DNA of 35,876 bases, taken from positions 1 through 35,876 of the forward strand of contig QKDC01000109.1 in assembly GCA_003246755.1 (NCBI GenBank). Direction: 5' to 3'. The DNA is from Gemmatimonadota bacterium. GTDB taxonomy: Bacteria; Gemmatimonadota; Gemmatimonadetes; Gemmatimonadales; GWC2-71-9. The notes under the pieces were generated by a model. That model saw nothing but the letters and a program-made list of their open reading frames with translations, was not told the DNA's origin and ran no database searches. Position 1 is the stretch's first letter, and every line of letters starts with the position of its first letter. This document shows, in pieces, positions 17,942 to 26,911 of the stretch. The translations under genes and the position numbers were made by a program.

Positions 17942-18766
17942 TCAACTCGGCTTGGTGGCCTCTTTCATCTCACGGACGAACTGTCCAACCGCCTCGACCA
18001 TTTGACCCTTGCGGCCCGCAGAGCTGGCGATATGAGAAACAACGGCCGAACCGCTGATGGCACCCGCCGCCCCCATTTCGAGCGCCGCGCGAACATGAGC
18101 GGGTTTGGAGATCCCGAAACCGAGCAGCGGTGGGGCGGAGCCGAGTCTTTGCAGTTGGGCGATGAGCAGGTGGCTGGTGTCCCGCAGGCGCTCATCCGTG
18201 CCGGTGACCCCAGGGCGAGTGACCACATATACGTAGCCTTCACTGCTCGAGGCCACCGAAGTCAGTGTGGCTTCATCGGCATTGGGTGGTGCGATCAGGA
18301 CAGGTGCGATCCCAGTCTCTCGAGCGGCTTCCGCGAGTTGCGCAGACTCGAGGACCGGAGCATCGGCCACCAGCACGCTATCGGCACCCGCGTGCGAGGC
18401 CTTGACGTAGAAGTCGGCGATGCCGCGACGGAAGAGAAGGTTGGCATAGACCAGCATCCCAATCGGAGTGTCTGGGAAGTCCGTCCTCACGGCGGTAACG
18501 ATCTCCCAACAGTCCGCGATAGCGACGCCACCCGCGAGCGCCCGTGTGGAAGCGGCCTGAATGACAGGACCATCCGCGACGGGATCGGAGAAGGGCAGAC
18601 CGAGTTCCAGTGCATCGGCGCCGCCCCGAACCAGGGCCCTGACCAAATCGAGACTGGTCTCCGGGTCGGGGTCACCAAGGACAACAAATGGGACGAAGGC
18701 ACCTTCGCCCTTGGACCGAAGACGGGCGAACAAGGCATCGTAGGACGCGCGGCCCCGATCGCTCAC
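17942..18766 (-). CDS. trpA: Tryptophan synthase alpha chain
   Basis: 274 residues, normal length. It cleaves indole-3-glycerol phosphate to indole and glyceraldehyde-3-phosphate and passes indole to TrpB inside the alpha2-beta2 complex. The catalytic Glu and Asp are in [14 protein letters not shown]. Other family blocks are [21 protein letters not shown]-like VLVADAPV, and [14 protein letters not shown] with the phosphate-binding [12 protein letters not shown] at 18766 overlaps the trpB stop by 4 nt (ATGA). Last gene of the trp operon. No clear terminator follows before the efflux promoter, so read-through is possible. Confidence 0.97.
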   Translation of the reverse strand: MSDRGRASYDALFARLRSKGEGAFVPFVVLGDPDPETSLDLVRALVRGGADALELGLPFSDPVADGPVIQAASTRALAGGVAIADCWEIVTAVRTDFPDTPIGMLVYANLLFRRGIADFYVKASHAGADSVLVADAPVLESAQLAEAARETGIAPVLIAPPNADEATLTSVASSSEGYVYVVTRPGVTGTDERLRDTSHLLIAQLQRLGSAPPLLGFGISKPAHVRAALEMGAAGAISGSAVVSHIASSAGRKGQMVEAVGQFVREMKEATKPS

Positions 18767-19953
18767 GACGCACCCCCGGTTCGTGGCAAATGCAGATTCA
18801 CGGTACCCAGGTCCTTATCGCCCCGACCTGAGAGGTTGACGACGAGGTGCAGTGGCTTCGATGATGCGCGCACGAGCCGCAAGGCTTCCGAGAGGGCGTG
18901 GGCCGACTCGAGCGCAGGCAGAATGCCCTCCGCCTTCGCCAATGTGGAGAACGCCTGCAAGGCTTCGCCGTCCGTGCACGATACGTACTCCGCTCGCCCC
19001 GTCTCCTTGAGATATGCGTGCTCCGGTCCGACACCCGGATAGTCGAGTCCCGCCGAGAGGGAGTGACTCTCGAGCACCTGTCCGTCCTCGTCCTGCAGGA
19101 TCGAACTAAAGGCTCCGTGGAGGACCCCAGGTGTTCCCTTGAGTAGGGTGGCGCCGTGTCGGGGTGTCTCCAATCCTTCTCCACCAGGTTCAACACCGAT
19201 GAGTCGGACATTCTCGTCGTCGAGGAAGTCGGAGAAGATCCCTATCGCGTTCGAACCTCCACCTACGCTGGCTATCACCGCATCGGGGAGACGGTTGTCG
19301 TTGGCGTCCCGAAATTGTTGGCGGGCTTCGCGGCCAATGACCCGCTGGAATTCGCGGACGATGAAGGGAAAGGGATGCGGACCGGCAACCGTTCCCAAGA
19401 GGTAGTGTGTCGTCTCGTAGGACGCCGCCCAGTCGCGGAGTGCCTCGTTGATCGCATCCTTGAGCGTACAGCCACCCTGGTTGACCGGTACGACTTCTGC
19501 CCCCATGAGTCGCATCCGGAAAACGTTCATCTCCTGGCGCTCGATGTCCTTGGTACCCATGTACACCTTGCACTCCATGCCGAGGACTGCCGCGGTCAGT
19601 GCCGTGGCGACCCCGTGCTGCCCCGCGCCGGTCTCCGCGATCAACCGGTGTTTTCCAATCCGCCGAGCCAGGAGCCCCTGTCCGAGTGCCTGATTGGTTT
19701 TGTGGGCGCCGCCATGGAGGAGGTCCTCGCGTTTGAGCCAGATCGACGATCCGGTGTCGGCGGTGAGGTTGCGGCAGCGATAGAGCGGTGTGGGCCGGCC
19801 AGCGTAGGTGGCGAGTAGCGATTCGAGTTCGGCGGTAAACTCCGGATCCACCCGTGCATCCAGGAAGGCAGCTTCGAATTCCTCGAGTGCGGGCACCAGA
19901 ATCTCCGGCACGAAAGACCCGCCGAAGCGGCCGAAGTACCTTGGGAGTTTCAT
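18763..19953 (-). CDS. trpB: Tryptophan synthase beta chain
   Basis: 396 residues from ATG at 19953 ([12 protein letters not shown]). The frame is open far upstream, but that part is antisense to other frames of trpCF and is not TrpB-like. It makes tryptophan from indole and serine with PLP. The PLP lysine is in the block [16 protein letters not shown]. The phosphate loop GGGSNAIG and the blocks [17 protein letters not shown] and [16 protein letters not shown] are all present, as in the TrpB1 type that pairs with TrpA. It overlaps trpCF by 4 nt and trpA by 4 nt. Confidence 0.97.
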   Translation of the reverse strand: MKLPRYFGRFGGSFVPEILVPALEEFEAAFLDARVDPEFTAELESLLATYAGRPTPLYRCRNLTADTGSSIWLKREDLLHGGAHKTNQALGQGLLARRIGKHRLIAETGAGQHGVATALTAAVLGMECKVYMGTKDIERQEMNVFRMRLMGAEVVPVNQGGCTLKDAINEALRDWAASYETTHYLLGTVAGPHPFPFIVREFQRVIGREARQQFRDANDNRLPDAVIASVGGGSNAIGIFSDFLDDENVRLIGVEPGGEGLETPRHGATLLKGTPGVLHGAFSSILQDEDGQVLESHSLSAGLDYPGVGPEHAYLKETGRAEYVSCTDGEALQAFSTLAKAEGILPALESAHALSEALRLVRASSKPLHLVVNLSGRGDKDLGTVNLHLPRTGGAS

Positions 19954-21338
19954 GACAGATCTTTCCTTCGCCTGCCCGCGCCTCTCCGAGCCTTGAAGAA
20001 TGCGGCGATCAAACCCGCGTTCTTGATACCCGGCTCGTCTTCGACCCCAGAATTGACGTCGAGCGCGCCCGCACCGGTTGCTTCCGCCGCCCCGGCGTTG
20101 TCTGGTGTGAGCCCCCCGCTCAAGATGACACGGTCGAGATCCTGTCGACCCCGCAGCAGAGACCAATCGAAAGTGTTTCCGGTGCCGCCTCGCGTCTTCG
20201 CACTCCACGCATCGAGGAGCAGTCGATCTTCGCCGAACTCGCCCGCCGAGGGAATCCCATCTCGAACGCGAACCGCTTTCCACACTTCGCAGGATGTCGG
20301 TACAAGGGCCTTGATCGCGCGGACGACCTCCGGTGTCTCCTCTCCGTGCAGTTGGACGGCGTCCAACCCGAGTCGCCGGACCAACTCTCCGATGCGTGCC
20401 GGGGTTTCGTTGACGAACACGCCGACCCATCGGAGGGGAACGGTGTCCCGCAGGCGAGCGGCCTGTTCGACCACCACCGTGCGGGGAGACTCATTCGCGA
20501 AGATGAGGCCTCCATGGGTGGCACCGGCTTTCCAGGCCGCCAAGGCATCCTCGGCACGTGTGAGCCCGCACACTTTTGTCGTTCCGTAGACGAGTCGGCG
20601 CACCGCTCCAGCAAGGTCGCGCTCTTTCATCAGTGCCGTTCCAACGAGGAATGCATCCACCAACGGGCGGAGTTCCCTGACATCCTCATGATTGCGGATC
20701 CCGGACTCACACACGACGATCCGGTCGGCGGGAACTCGTGGGGCCAGTCGTTTCGTCACATCCCGATCGACCGCCAAGGTGCGCAGGTCACGATTATTGA
20801 TCCCAATGACGGGTGCTTCGAGTGTGAGGGCGCGTTCGAGTTCGTCTTCCGAGTGTACCTCGGTGAGCGTCTCGATACCCGCCTCATCCGCCGCCGCCCG
20901 ACACTCCGCGAACGATGCGTCGTCGAGAACCGAGAGCATGAGAAGCACCGCGTCCGCCCCTGCGACGCGTGCCTCGAACACTTGGTAGGGGTCCACGACG
21001 AAGTCCTTACAGAGCAGGGGGCAGTCTACCAATGCGCGTACCGTCCGGAGGTCGTCGTGCGAGCCATTGAAGAATGGGGCATTGGTGAGCACGGATACGG
21101 CATCCGCGACGGGCGCGTATGCATGGGCGACCTCCGTGAGATCGAGTGCGGGACGAATCTCCCCTCCTGAAGGAGATGAACGCTTGCACTCGAGAATGAA
21201 CCCCGGGTGCGCTTGACTGAGGGCCGCGCTGAGACTCCGGTTGGAGGGTGTGGTCTCCTGGATCAACGTCGGCAGTGGCGTGACGGATCTCCGACGCGCC
21301 AGATCTTGCCGAGTCTGCTCCACGATCCGGTCAAGCAC
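19950..21338 (-). CDS. trpCF: Bifunctional indole-3-glycerol phosphate synthase / phosphoribosylanthranilate isomerase
   Basis: 462 residues, the length of the fused enzyme of enteric bacteria. Residues 1 to about 255 are Trp[17 protein letters not shown] with the catalytic Lys, [46 protein letters not shown]. Residues from about 256 are Trp[16 protein letters not shown] with the catalytic Cys, [40 protein letters not shown] with the catalytic Asp, [10 protein letters not shown] and DVNSGVE. It catalyses two consecutive steps from phosphoribosylanthranilate to indole-3-glycerol phosphate. ATG at 21338 overlaps trpD by 8 nt. The fusion is typical of enteric and coryneform trp operons. Confidence 0.96.
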   Translation of the reverse strand: MLDRIVEQTRQDLARRRSVTPLPTLIQETTPSNRSLSAALSQAHPGFILECKRSSPSGGEIRPALDLTEVAHAYAPVADAVSVLTNAPFFNGSHDDLRTVRALVDCPLLCKDFVVDPYQVFEARVAGADAVLLMLSVLDDASFAECRAAADEAGIETLTEVHSEDELERALTLEAPVIGINNRDLRTLAVDRDVTKRLAPRVPADRIVVCESGIRNHEDVRELRPLVDAFLVGTALMKERDLAGAVRRLVYGTTKVCGLTRAEDALAAWKAGATHGGLIFANESPRTVVVEQAARLRDTVPLRWVGVFVNETPARIGELVRRLGLDAVQLHGEETPEVVRAIKALVPTSCEVWKAVRVRDGIPSAGEFGEDRLLLDAWSAKTRGGTGNTFDWSLLRGRQDLDRVILSGGLTPDNAGAAEATGAGALDVNSGVEDEPGIKNAGLIAAFFKARRGAGRRRKDLS

Positions 21339-22350
21339 CTTGAGAAACCTTTACCCACCGGTCGAGTCGATCGGCACACCGTCCCGAGTCGATGGCATCG
21401 AGTGCAATCTCGACCCCGGCACCCAGTGTGTCGCTGAGACCGGCGATCCACGCGAGGGCTCCGGCGTTGACGGCCACCGCGGCTCGGTGCGCCGGTTCCA
21501 CACCGTTTCCCCCGCCAAGCAAACCTCTCAGCCATTTGGCGTTGTGCGTGGGGTCGCCGCCACGGAGGGCGGCGATGTCATGCCTGGCCAGACCGGCCTC
21601 CTCCGGTGTGAACTCCAGTTCAGTGACCCGCCCGTCTTTCCAGAGCGCCGCCGTCGTCACGCCATGGAGGGCGATCTCATCGAGTCCTTCGCCATGGACC
21701 ACGAGTGCCGCCTCACATCCCAGCAGCCCGAGGGTGACCGCGAGTGGGCGGCAGAGGGACGGATCGTAGACTCCCATCAGTTGCAGCACCGGGTGGCTCG
21801 GATTGGAGAGCGGCCCAAGCAAGTTGAAGATGGTTCGCGTGGCCAGCGTCTTCCTCACCGGCATCGCGTGGCGCACACCCGCGTGGTACTGCGGGGCGAA
21901 GAGGAAGCACACACCGACTTCGTCGAGGCACTGTCGTGCCACCTCAGGGGACGGGTCGAGCCTGACACCAACGGCCTCCAGCACGTCGGCCGAACCGCAC
22001 TGTGAGGACACCGAACGGTTACCGTGCTTGGCCACCGGCAGTCCCATCTCCGCGGTCACGATGGCCACCGCCGTGGACACATTCACCGTTCCCGTGCCAT
22101 CGCCGCCCGTTCCACACGTGTCGGCGTATCGATAATCCGGAGCGGGGAAGGGAAGCGCGGCAGCCCGAAGCGCCGAGGCGGCCCCGGCGATTTCCTCCGG
22201 GGTTTCACCACGCGCCTTGAGGGCACACACCAGACCCGACACCTCGATGTCGTTGTACTCCCCCGTCATGAGATGTCGGAAGATCTCCGTCATCTCTTCC
22301 CGGGTGAGGTTGCGTCTGCTCAGCGCATCGAGCACGGTCGCAATCCGCAT
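21331..22350 (-). CDS. trpD: Anthranilate phosphoribosyltransferase
   Basis: 339 residues, standard length, not fused to the amidotransferase. It transfers phosphoribosyl from PRPP to anthranilate. The PRPP/metal loop CGTGGDGTGTVNVST is intact. KHGNRSVSSQCGSADVLEA, HAMPVRKTLATRTIFNLLGPLSNP and VVHGEGLDEI follow in the usual order. The start is 1 nt after the trpG stop; it overlaps trpCF by 8 nt. Cytosolic dimer. Confidence 0.97.
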   Translation of the reverse strand: MRIATVLDALSRRNLTREEMTEIFRHLMTGEYNDIEVSGLVCALKARGETPEEIAGAASALRAAALPFPAPDYRYADTCGTGGDGTGTVNVSTAVAIVTAEMGLPVAKHGNRSVSSQCGSADVLEAVGVRLDPSPEVARQCLDEVGVCFLFAPQYHAGVRHAMPVRKTLATRTIFNLLGPLSNPSHPVLQLMGVYDPSLCRPLAVTLGLLGCEAALVVHGEGLDEIALHGVTTAALWKDGRVTELEFTPEEAGLARHDIAALRGGDPTHNAKWLRGLLGGGNGVEPAHRAAVAVNAGALAWIAGLSDTLGAGVEIALDAIDSGRCADRLDRWVKVSQGA

Positions 22351-22351
22351 G

Positions 22352-22960
22352 TCAGACTTCCCCGCCGAGTTTGGCCCACCGCATTACGCTTTCGATCAGC
22401 AGGCCCCCATGCGGGGTCAGCACCGATTCCGGGTGAAACTGGACTCCGAGAATGGGATGTTCGCGGTGCCGCACCGCCATGACGATGTCGTCGGTCGTGG
22501 CGATCGTCTCCAGGGAGTCGGGGACCTCGTAGCTCGCGAGAGAGTGATAGCGGCCGACGGTGAGTGGGGTCGGCATTCCCGAGAAGATGGACAATCCATG
22601 GTGATCGACCGTGGAACTCCGCCCGTGGAGAATCACGTCGGCACCGGTAACGACACCACCGAACGCTTCGATGATGGCCTGATGTCCCAGGCAGATGCCA
22701 AAGACGGGAACCCGGCCGGCGGCGGTCTGGATCAACTCGATACAGCAACCCGCCGAAGCCGGCCCACCGGGCCCCGGTGACAGGACAATCAGGCAAGGTC
22801 CGGGAGCCGCCTCGGCTCTCTCCAGGGCGTGTGCCGTCGGAATGGAGTTGCGCCAGACCTCGACGGAGGCCCCTCGCCGAGCGAACTCATCGACCAGGTT
22901 GAAGGTGAAGGAGTCGAAGTTGTCGATGAAAACGACATGGAGATCGGCCGGGGCGGTCAT
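22352..22960 (-). CDS. trpG: Anthranilate synthase glutamine amidotransferase subunit
   Basis: 202 residues; class I glutamine amidotransferase. It begins VVFIDNFDSFTFNLVDEF, has the oxyanion loop LSPGPGGPASAG, the nucleophile Cys in VFGICLGHQAIIEAFGG, and His and Glu of the triad in LGVQFHPESVLTPHG. It supplies ammonia to TrpE. It is encoded separately from trpD, unlike the fused TrpGD of E. coli. ATG at 22960 overlaps the trpE stop by 4 nt. Confidence 0.96.
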   Translation of the reverse strand: MTAPADLHVVFIDNFDSFTFNLVDEFARRGASVEVWRNSIPTAHALERAEAAPGPCLIVLSPGPGGPASAGCCIELIQTAAGRVPVFGICLGHQAIIEAFGGVVTGADVILHGRSSTVDHHGLSIFSGMPTPLTVGRYHSLASYEVPDSLETIATTDDIVMAVRHREHPILGVQFHPESVLTPHGGLLIESVMRWAKLGGEV

Positions 22961-24546
22961 TGTGTCGCCCCTTCCCCGTGGATGGCGTCCAGGACAGCCG
23001 CGGCCTTGCGCCGGGTTTCGTCAGCCTCGCGCGCGGGATCGGAGTCGAGCACGACACCTGCTCCTGCCCGGATGTGGGCCACGCCGTCGGCGACCAGGGC
23101 CGAGCGGATCACGATAGCCGTATCCATCTCGCCCGCGTGGGTGATGTAACCCACCGCGCCGCCGTAGGGACCACGCTTGTTGGTCTCGTGCTGCCGGAGC
23201 AACTCCGCCGCCCGAATCTTTGGCGCACCAACCAGCGTTCCCATGTTGAGCGATGCGGCGTAGGCGTGGAGCGCGTCCAGGCCGGGCGCGAGCGTTCCCT
23301 CGACTTCGGAGACGAGGTGCATCACGTGCTGGTACCGATCAACGGTCAGGAGCTTCGTCACTCGGCGCGAGCCTGGGGCACTGACGCGTGCCACATCGTT
23401 GCGGGCCAGGTCCACCAGCATCATGTGCTCGGCGAGTTCCTTGGTATCGGTGATGAGAGCCGCCTGCAGTCTGGCATCGAGTTCGTGGTCGACGGACCCG
23501 TCGGCATGCCGGCCGCGAGGGGCGGTACCCGCGATGGGTCGAAGCATGACCTTGCGTGTAGGGCCATCCACCCGAACCGCGGTCTCCGGAGACGCACCGA
23601 AGAGCGTACTGTCCGGTCCGTGGACGAAGAACATGTAGGGGCTGGGGTTTGCCGCGCGAAGCCTGATGTAGGCGGCAAAAGGGTCGTTCGAGTGCGTGGT
23701 GAACGTGCGCGAGGGAACGATCTGGAAGACGTCACCCGCGACGACATGCTCTTTGAGTTGTGCCACGGTCGAGGCGTAGGCTGCATCATCGAGATCCACC
23801 GACCATGGTGCTGATGGATCCGGGGGGGGAGTGGGGTGAGTGGTTCCTCTTGCGGCCTCAACCACCCGACTCAATTGCTCGACGGCACGCACGGCATCGT
23901 GGTAACTCGACTCGGTTGATTCACCCCCGACGACCGGTGCCACGATCGTCGTGGTGCGATGCTTGTGATCCAGAATCAGGATCTGTTCAGGGACCCAGAA
24001 GAGGAAATCTGGATACCCCAGAGGATCGGCGAGTGCGTCAGGAAGATCTTCGTAAAGATCGACTAGGTCATACGCAAAGACCCCTGCCGCGAGATGCGAC
24101 AGGAGTGCCGGCTCCGACACCAGTTTGGGGTTGAACACCGCTGCCCGAAGCACGTCGAGAGGCCCCCGCGCCGTCAGCCGGGCCTGCTCGTCACGGACTC
24201 CGGTCTCCCGGTCCGGGTACCCTATCCGGAAGCAGTCACCGTCTCGGCTGACGTGGGACGTGTCGCGCAGCGAGTCAGCGACGAACGCGGCGAGGGCCAC
24301 ACCGTTCGGCGTCAAGGGAGTGAGAGTGACCTTCCGGCCGCGTCCCTCGATCCGCAGCATCGTCCTGGGAAGAAGGATGCTCTTTTCTCCAACCCCCGTC
24401 GCGGCGTCTGCCGACTCCAGGAGTAGCGTGTCCGCTCTCTTACCCTCGTCAGTCAACCCGGCGTAAAGCACCAGGGGGTCGGGTGCACCACTCAGTCGGC
24501 GCACTAGCGGGAGAATGTCCCCCGGTTCCAGCTTGGGGCCGCTCAT
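22957..24546 (-). CDS. trpE: Anthranilate synthase component I
   Basis: 529 residues. The chorismate-binding domain is complete: VAGDVFQIVPSRTF, PIAGTAPRGRHADG, EHMMLVDLARNDVARV, MNMGTLVGAPKIRA-like SLNMGTLVGAPKIRAAELL, GAVGYITHAGEMDT and GAGVVLDSDPAREADET. The N-terminal LLES motif (42-45), part of the tryptophan feedback site in enteric TrpE, is present, so the enzyme is probably inhibited by tryptophan. Several blocks, such as the LLESAD start and DRYQHVMHLVSEVEG, look closer to enteric TrpE than to the common TrpE of other phyla, judged by memory. ATG at 24546 overlaps the aroF stop by 4 nt. Confidence 0.96.
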   Translation of the reverse strand: MSGPKLEPGDILPLVRRLSGAPDPLVLYAGLTDEGKRADTLLLESADAATGVGEKSILLPRTMLRIEGRGRKVTLTPLTPNGVALAAFVADSLRDTSHVSRDGDCFRIGYPDRETGVRDEQARLTARGPLDVLRAAVFNPKLVSEPALLSHLAAGVFAYDLVDLYEDLPDALADPLGYPDFLFWVPEQILILDHKHRTTTIVAPVVGGESTESSYHDAVRAVEQLSRVVEAARGTTHPTPPPDPSAPWSVDLDDAAYASTVAQLKEHVVAGDVFQIVPSRTFTTHSNDPFAAYIRLRAANPSPYMFFVHGPDSTLFGASPETAVRVDGPTRKVMLRPIAGTAPRGRHADGSVDHELDARLQAALITDTKELAEHMMLVDLARNDVARVSAPGSRRVTKLLTVDRYQHVMHLVSEVEGTLAPGLDALHAYAASLNMGTLVGAPKIRAAELLRQHETNKRGPYGGAVGYITHAGEMDTAIVIRSALVADGVAHIRAGAGVVLDSDPAREADETRRKAAAVLDAIHGEGATQ

Positions 24547-25559
24547 TGGAGTCGCTTTCCGGCAGCTCGGGCAAAAGGCTCAAGTTCGCGCATCAGGACA
24601 TCAAACTGTTTGGTGTCGAGTGACTGTCGGCCGTCAGAGAGCGCCTTTTCGGGGTCGCAGTGAACCTCGATGAGCAGGCCGTCGGCGCCGCACGCCGCGG
24701 CCGCCTTCGCCATGGGTCCGACCAGCTCGCGCAGACCCGTGCCATGGGAGGGGTCGACCATCACGGGGAGATGGCTCTTCTGTTTGATCAGTGGCACCGC
24801 GTTGAGGTCGAGCGTGTTCCGTGTGGCCGTTTCGAAGGTTTGGATGCCCCGCTCGCAGAGAATCACGTTGGGATTGCCTTCAGCGAGAACGTATTCCGCG
24901 GCGAGGAGCAGGTCTTCGATCTTGGCGGCCATGCCACGCTTGAGGATGACGGGTTTGCGGCTCTGCCCCAAGGCACGGAGCAGGCGGAAGTTCTGCATGT
25001 TCCTCGCCCCGCATTGAAAGGCATCGGCATACTGCTCGACCACCGCCACGTCCCCTACCTCGACGACCTCTGTCACGCACGACATGTCGAGTTCATGGGC
25101 CACATCGCGAAGGATTTCCAAGCCTTCCTGACCGAGACCCTGGAAGGAATAGGGGCTTGTCCTCGGTTTGTAGGCGCCTCCGCGAAGGACCAGGACGCCG
25201 GCCAGTTTGACGGCTCCTGCCGTGCGCTGCATCTGGTCGCGACTCTCCACCGCGCAGGGTCCCGCGATGACGGTGAAATGCCCACCACCGATCTGTGCCC
25301 TGCCGAGGTCCACGATCGTATCGTGGGGGTGAATTTCGCGACTCACCAGTTTGTACGGGGCGAGGATGCGCTGGACGGATTCCACCAGCGGATGACTCTC
25401 GAGGTGCAGCTGATCGATCACGCGTTCGTCGCCGATAGCTCCCAGCACGACCCGCTCGGCGCCGGGCATGTATAACGGCTTGAGGCCAAGCGCCTCGATG
25501 CGGGCCAACAACTCGTCGGCGGTCGCCTTGGTGGCGTCGGGTTTGAGGACGATGATCAC
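24543..25559 (-). CDS. aroF: 3-deoxy-7-phosphoheptulonate (DAHP) synthase, type I-beta with N-terminal regulatory domain
   Basis: 338 residues. Residues 1-68 form a ferredoxin-like domain (MIIVLKPDATKATADELLAR) as in the Thermotoga-type enzyme, where it mediates feedback by aromatic end products. The barrel follows with GGGHFTVIAGPCAVES, LRGGAYKPRTSPYSFQGL, DAFQCGARNMQNFRLL, PVILKRGMAAKIED, ILCERGIQTFE and VMVDPSHGTGLRELV, which hold the metal and substrate residues. It joins phosphoenolpyruvate and erythrose-4-phosphate in the first shikimate step. It is the first structural gene after the trp attenuator, so entry into the shikimate pathway is coupled to tryptophan supply. ATG at 25559 is 30 nt past the attenuator T-run. 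Confidence 0.96.
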   Translation of the reverse strand: MIIVLKPDATKATADELLARIEALGLKPLYMPGAERVVLGAIGDERVIDQLHLESHPLVESVQRILAPYKLVSREIHPHDTIVDLGRAQIGGGHFTVIAGPCAVESRDQMQRTAGAVKLAGVLVLRGGAYKPRTSPYSFQGLGQEGLEILRDVAHELDMSCVTEVVEVGDVAVVEQYADAFQCGARNMQNFRLLRALGQSRKPVILKRGMAAKIEDLLLAAEYVLAEGNPNVILCERGIQTFETATRNTLDLNAVPLIKQKSHLPVMVDPSHGTGLRELVGPMAKAAAACGADGLLIEVHCDPEKALSDGRQSLDTKQFDVLMRELEPFARAAGKRLQ

Positions 25560-25588
25560 GTCGGCTCACGAACTTTCGTTGAGGACAC

Positions 25589-25617
25589 AAAAAAACCCAC
25601 CACAGTGTCGCGGTGGG
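25589..25617 (-). terminator. Intrinsic terminator of the trp attenuator (3:4 hairpin)
   Basis: On the minus strand CCCACCGC, loop GACACT, GTGGTGGG (8 bp with one G-U pair, 25617-25596), then seven T residues (25595-25589). It lies between the trpL stop and aroF. Its 5' arm is also complementary to the segment just after the Trp codons (see antiterminator), which identifies it as an attenuator, not a simple terminator. Confidence 0.92.
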
Positions 25618-25673
25618 CTGGGAACGAAACCGTCTTCGATCCGTGGTCGCTAGGCAGACCAGGCCCTACCGCG
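25609..25673 (-). promoter_or_regulatory. Antiterminator (2:3) and leader (1:2) pairing of the trp attenuator
   Basis: The RNA segment from 25673-25659 (CGCGGUAGGGCCUGG) pairs with 25621-25609 (CCAGCCCACCGCG): CGCGGU with ACCGCG, GGGC with GCCC, UGG with CCA, with two single-base bulges (A25667, C25662), 13 bp in all. This uses the 5' arm of the terminator and so excludes it. Segment 2 can also pair with CCUGGCCC (25690-25683), covering the Trp13 codon, as the protecting 1:2 stem. A ribosome stalled on the Trp codons would block 1:2 and allow 2:3. Confidence 0.85.
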
Positions 25674-25724
25674 GCGAGTACCGGGCCAGGACCACCAGCA
25701 AGGGATACCAGGGACAGGCTTCAT
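25650..25724 (-). CDS. trpL: trp operon leader peptide
   Basis: 24 codons plus TAG, too short for normal gene finding. The peptide starts MKPVPGIPCWWSWP and has Trp at positions 10, 11, 13 and 22, an extreme excess of the rarest residue. An in-frame TAG lies two codons before the ATG, so this is the only start. GGGAG lies 13 nt upstream, rather far for a Shine-Dalgarno. A consensus -35 hexamer exactly 36 nt before the ATG suggests a nearly leaderless transcript. The peptide has no job of its own: ribosome stalling at the Trp codons when charged tRNA-Trp is scarce would let aroF-trpEGDCFBA be transcribed. Confidence 0.92.
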   Translation of the reverse strand: MKPVPGIPCWWSWPGTRRGRAWSA

Positions 25725-25731
25725 GCTCTAA

Positions 25732-25760
25732 CGGTTACTCCCAGGTGCATGACCTGTCAA
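25732..25760 (-). promoter_or_regulatory. Putative trp operon promoter
   Basis: Minus-strand TTGACA at 25760-25755 is a perfect -35. At 17-nt spacing the -10 position holds TAACCG (25737-25732), a poor match. Transcription would start next to the trpL ATG at 25724. The -35 hexamer lies between the end of the aminotransferase gene and trpL. Confidence 0.45.
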
Positions 25761-25774
25761 GCGAGGGTTCCCCC

Positions 25775-26911
25775 TCACGCCTCGAAGGCCTCGAGCGCCT
25801 CGATCAGACGGTCGACATCTTCGGTGTCGTTGTACACGTGTGGCGTAATCCTGAGGGCGGTCCCGCGCACACTCGCATACACGCCCCTCGACGCCAAATG
25901 TGCCCCGAGACCGTCAGGTACTCCCCCATCCCGTCGCAACCCGAGGTAGTGTCCTGCCCGTCGCTCCGCGGGCACGGCCCGGTAGCCAAGGGACTCCGTC
26001 TCGGCAACGATCCGAGCCGCCAGGTGACTGGTCGTTTGATAGAGGTTCTCGACCCCCCATGCCAGCAATTGGCGCAGGCCATCGATGGCGACCGGGAGGA
26101 GGACGAAGTTGGAGGGTTCTCCCACGTCGTACCGTCGGGATCCCGGTTGAAAGGAATCACGGTAGTGGGTGAGCCCGGCGAAGTTCTCCGAACCCTCTCT
26201 GGCGATCCAGTTGTACTCGATCGGTTGACCGTCCTGCCACTGGGGTGCGGTGTAGAGGAACCCGAGGCTGTAGGGTCCGAGCAGCCATTTGTACGTCGCG
26301 CACACCATGAAGTCGGGCCGGACCGCCTGCACGTCGAAAGGCATCACGCCAAGAGATTGGGTGGCATCGACGGCCAAGGTGGCGCCGGCCTCCCGAAGAT
26401 GGCTCGCGATCAAGGGCAGGTCGAGGAGCGCCCCGTCGGTCCAGTGGCACACCGGAAGAGCCGCCACTTTCACGCGCGGATCGATCGCGTCGAGAATAGT
26501 CCTCGTCCAGTCATGATCGGCGGGGCGAGGCAGGAGAACGACCTCGGCCCCTACATCGCGCGCTCGCGCCTGCCAGGTGTACACCATCGAAGGGAAACTT
26601 CCGTCCAGAAGGAGAACGCGCTCACCGGGCCCCAGGGGGAGATTGCGCGCGGCCACCGCCAGGCCATAGCTCGTGGCGGGGATCAGTGCCACATCATCGG
26701 ACGAGGCATCGATCAGTTGACCGAAGAGCGAGCGGGCCTCCTCCAATTCCCGGAAGAAATCCGGTGGTGTGGTGGTCCATGGGTGGAGTTTCCCGGCGAA
26801 GGCTCCACGCCCCGCGGCGACGGAGGAGCGGAGCAGGGGGGACATATAGGCGCAGTTGAGATAGGCCACCTCGCGGGGGATATCGAACAACTCTCGCTGA
26901 CAAGCGAGCAC
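25775..26911 (-). CDS. Class V (PLP-dependent) aminotransferase / cysteine desulfurase-like protein
   Basis: 378 residues from GTG at 26911, which overlaps the TAG stop of the upstream gene by 1 nt (TAGTG). The frame is open further up, but that part lies in the neighbour's coding region. Fold type I PLP features are visible: YLNCAYMSPLLRSS at the N-terminus, ALIPATSYGLAVAA, the PLP-pairing Asp in LAVDATQSLGV, the Schiff-base Lys in VCATYKWLLGPYSLGFLY, and the C-terminal ALRITPHVYNDTEDVDRLI. The family includes isopenicillin-N epimerase-like enzymes, cysteine desulfurases and kynureninase relatives; the substrate cannot be read from the sequence. It ends just before the trp promoter, but no link to tryptophan metabolism is shown. 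Confidence 0.85.
   Translation of the reverse strand: MLACQRELFDIPREVAYLNCAYMSPLLRSSVAAGRGAFAGKLHPWTTTPPDFFRELEEARSLFGQLIDASSDDVALIPATSYGLAVAARNLPLGPGERVLLLDGSFPSMVYTWQARARDVGAEVVLLPRPADHDWTRTILDAIDPRVKVAALPVCHWTDGALLDLPLIASHLREAGATLAVDATQSLGVMPFDVQAVRPDFMVCATYKWLLGPYSLGFLYTAPQWQDGQPIEYNWIAREGSENFAGLTHYRDSFQPGSRRYDVGEPSNFVLLPVAIDGLRQLLAWGVENLYQTTSHLAARIVAETESLGYRAVPAERRAGHYLGLRRDGGVPDGLGAHLASRGVYASVRGTALRITPHVYNDTEDVDRLIEALEAFEA

Noticed and set aside
19954-20430. N-terminal extension of trpB
   Set aside because: It lies inside trpCF in another frame and is Arg/Gly-rich shadow sequence; normal TrpB begins [12 protein letters not shown].
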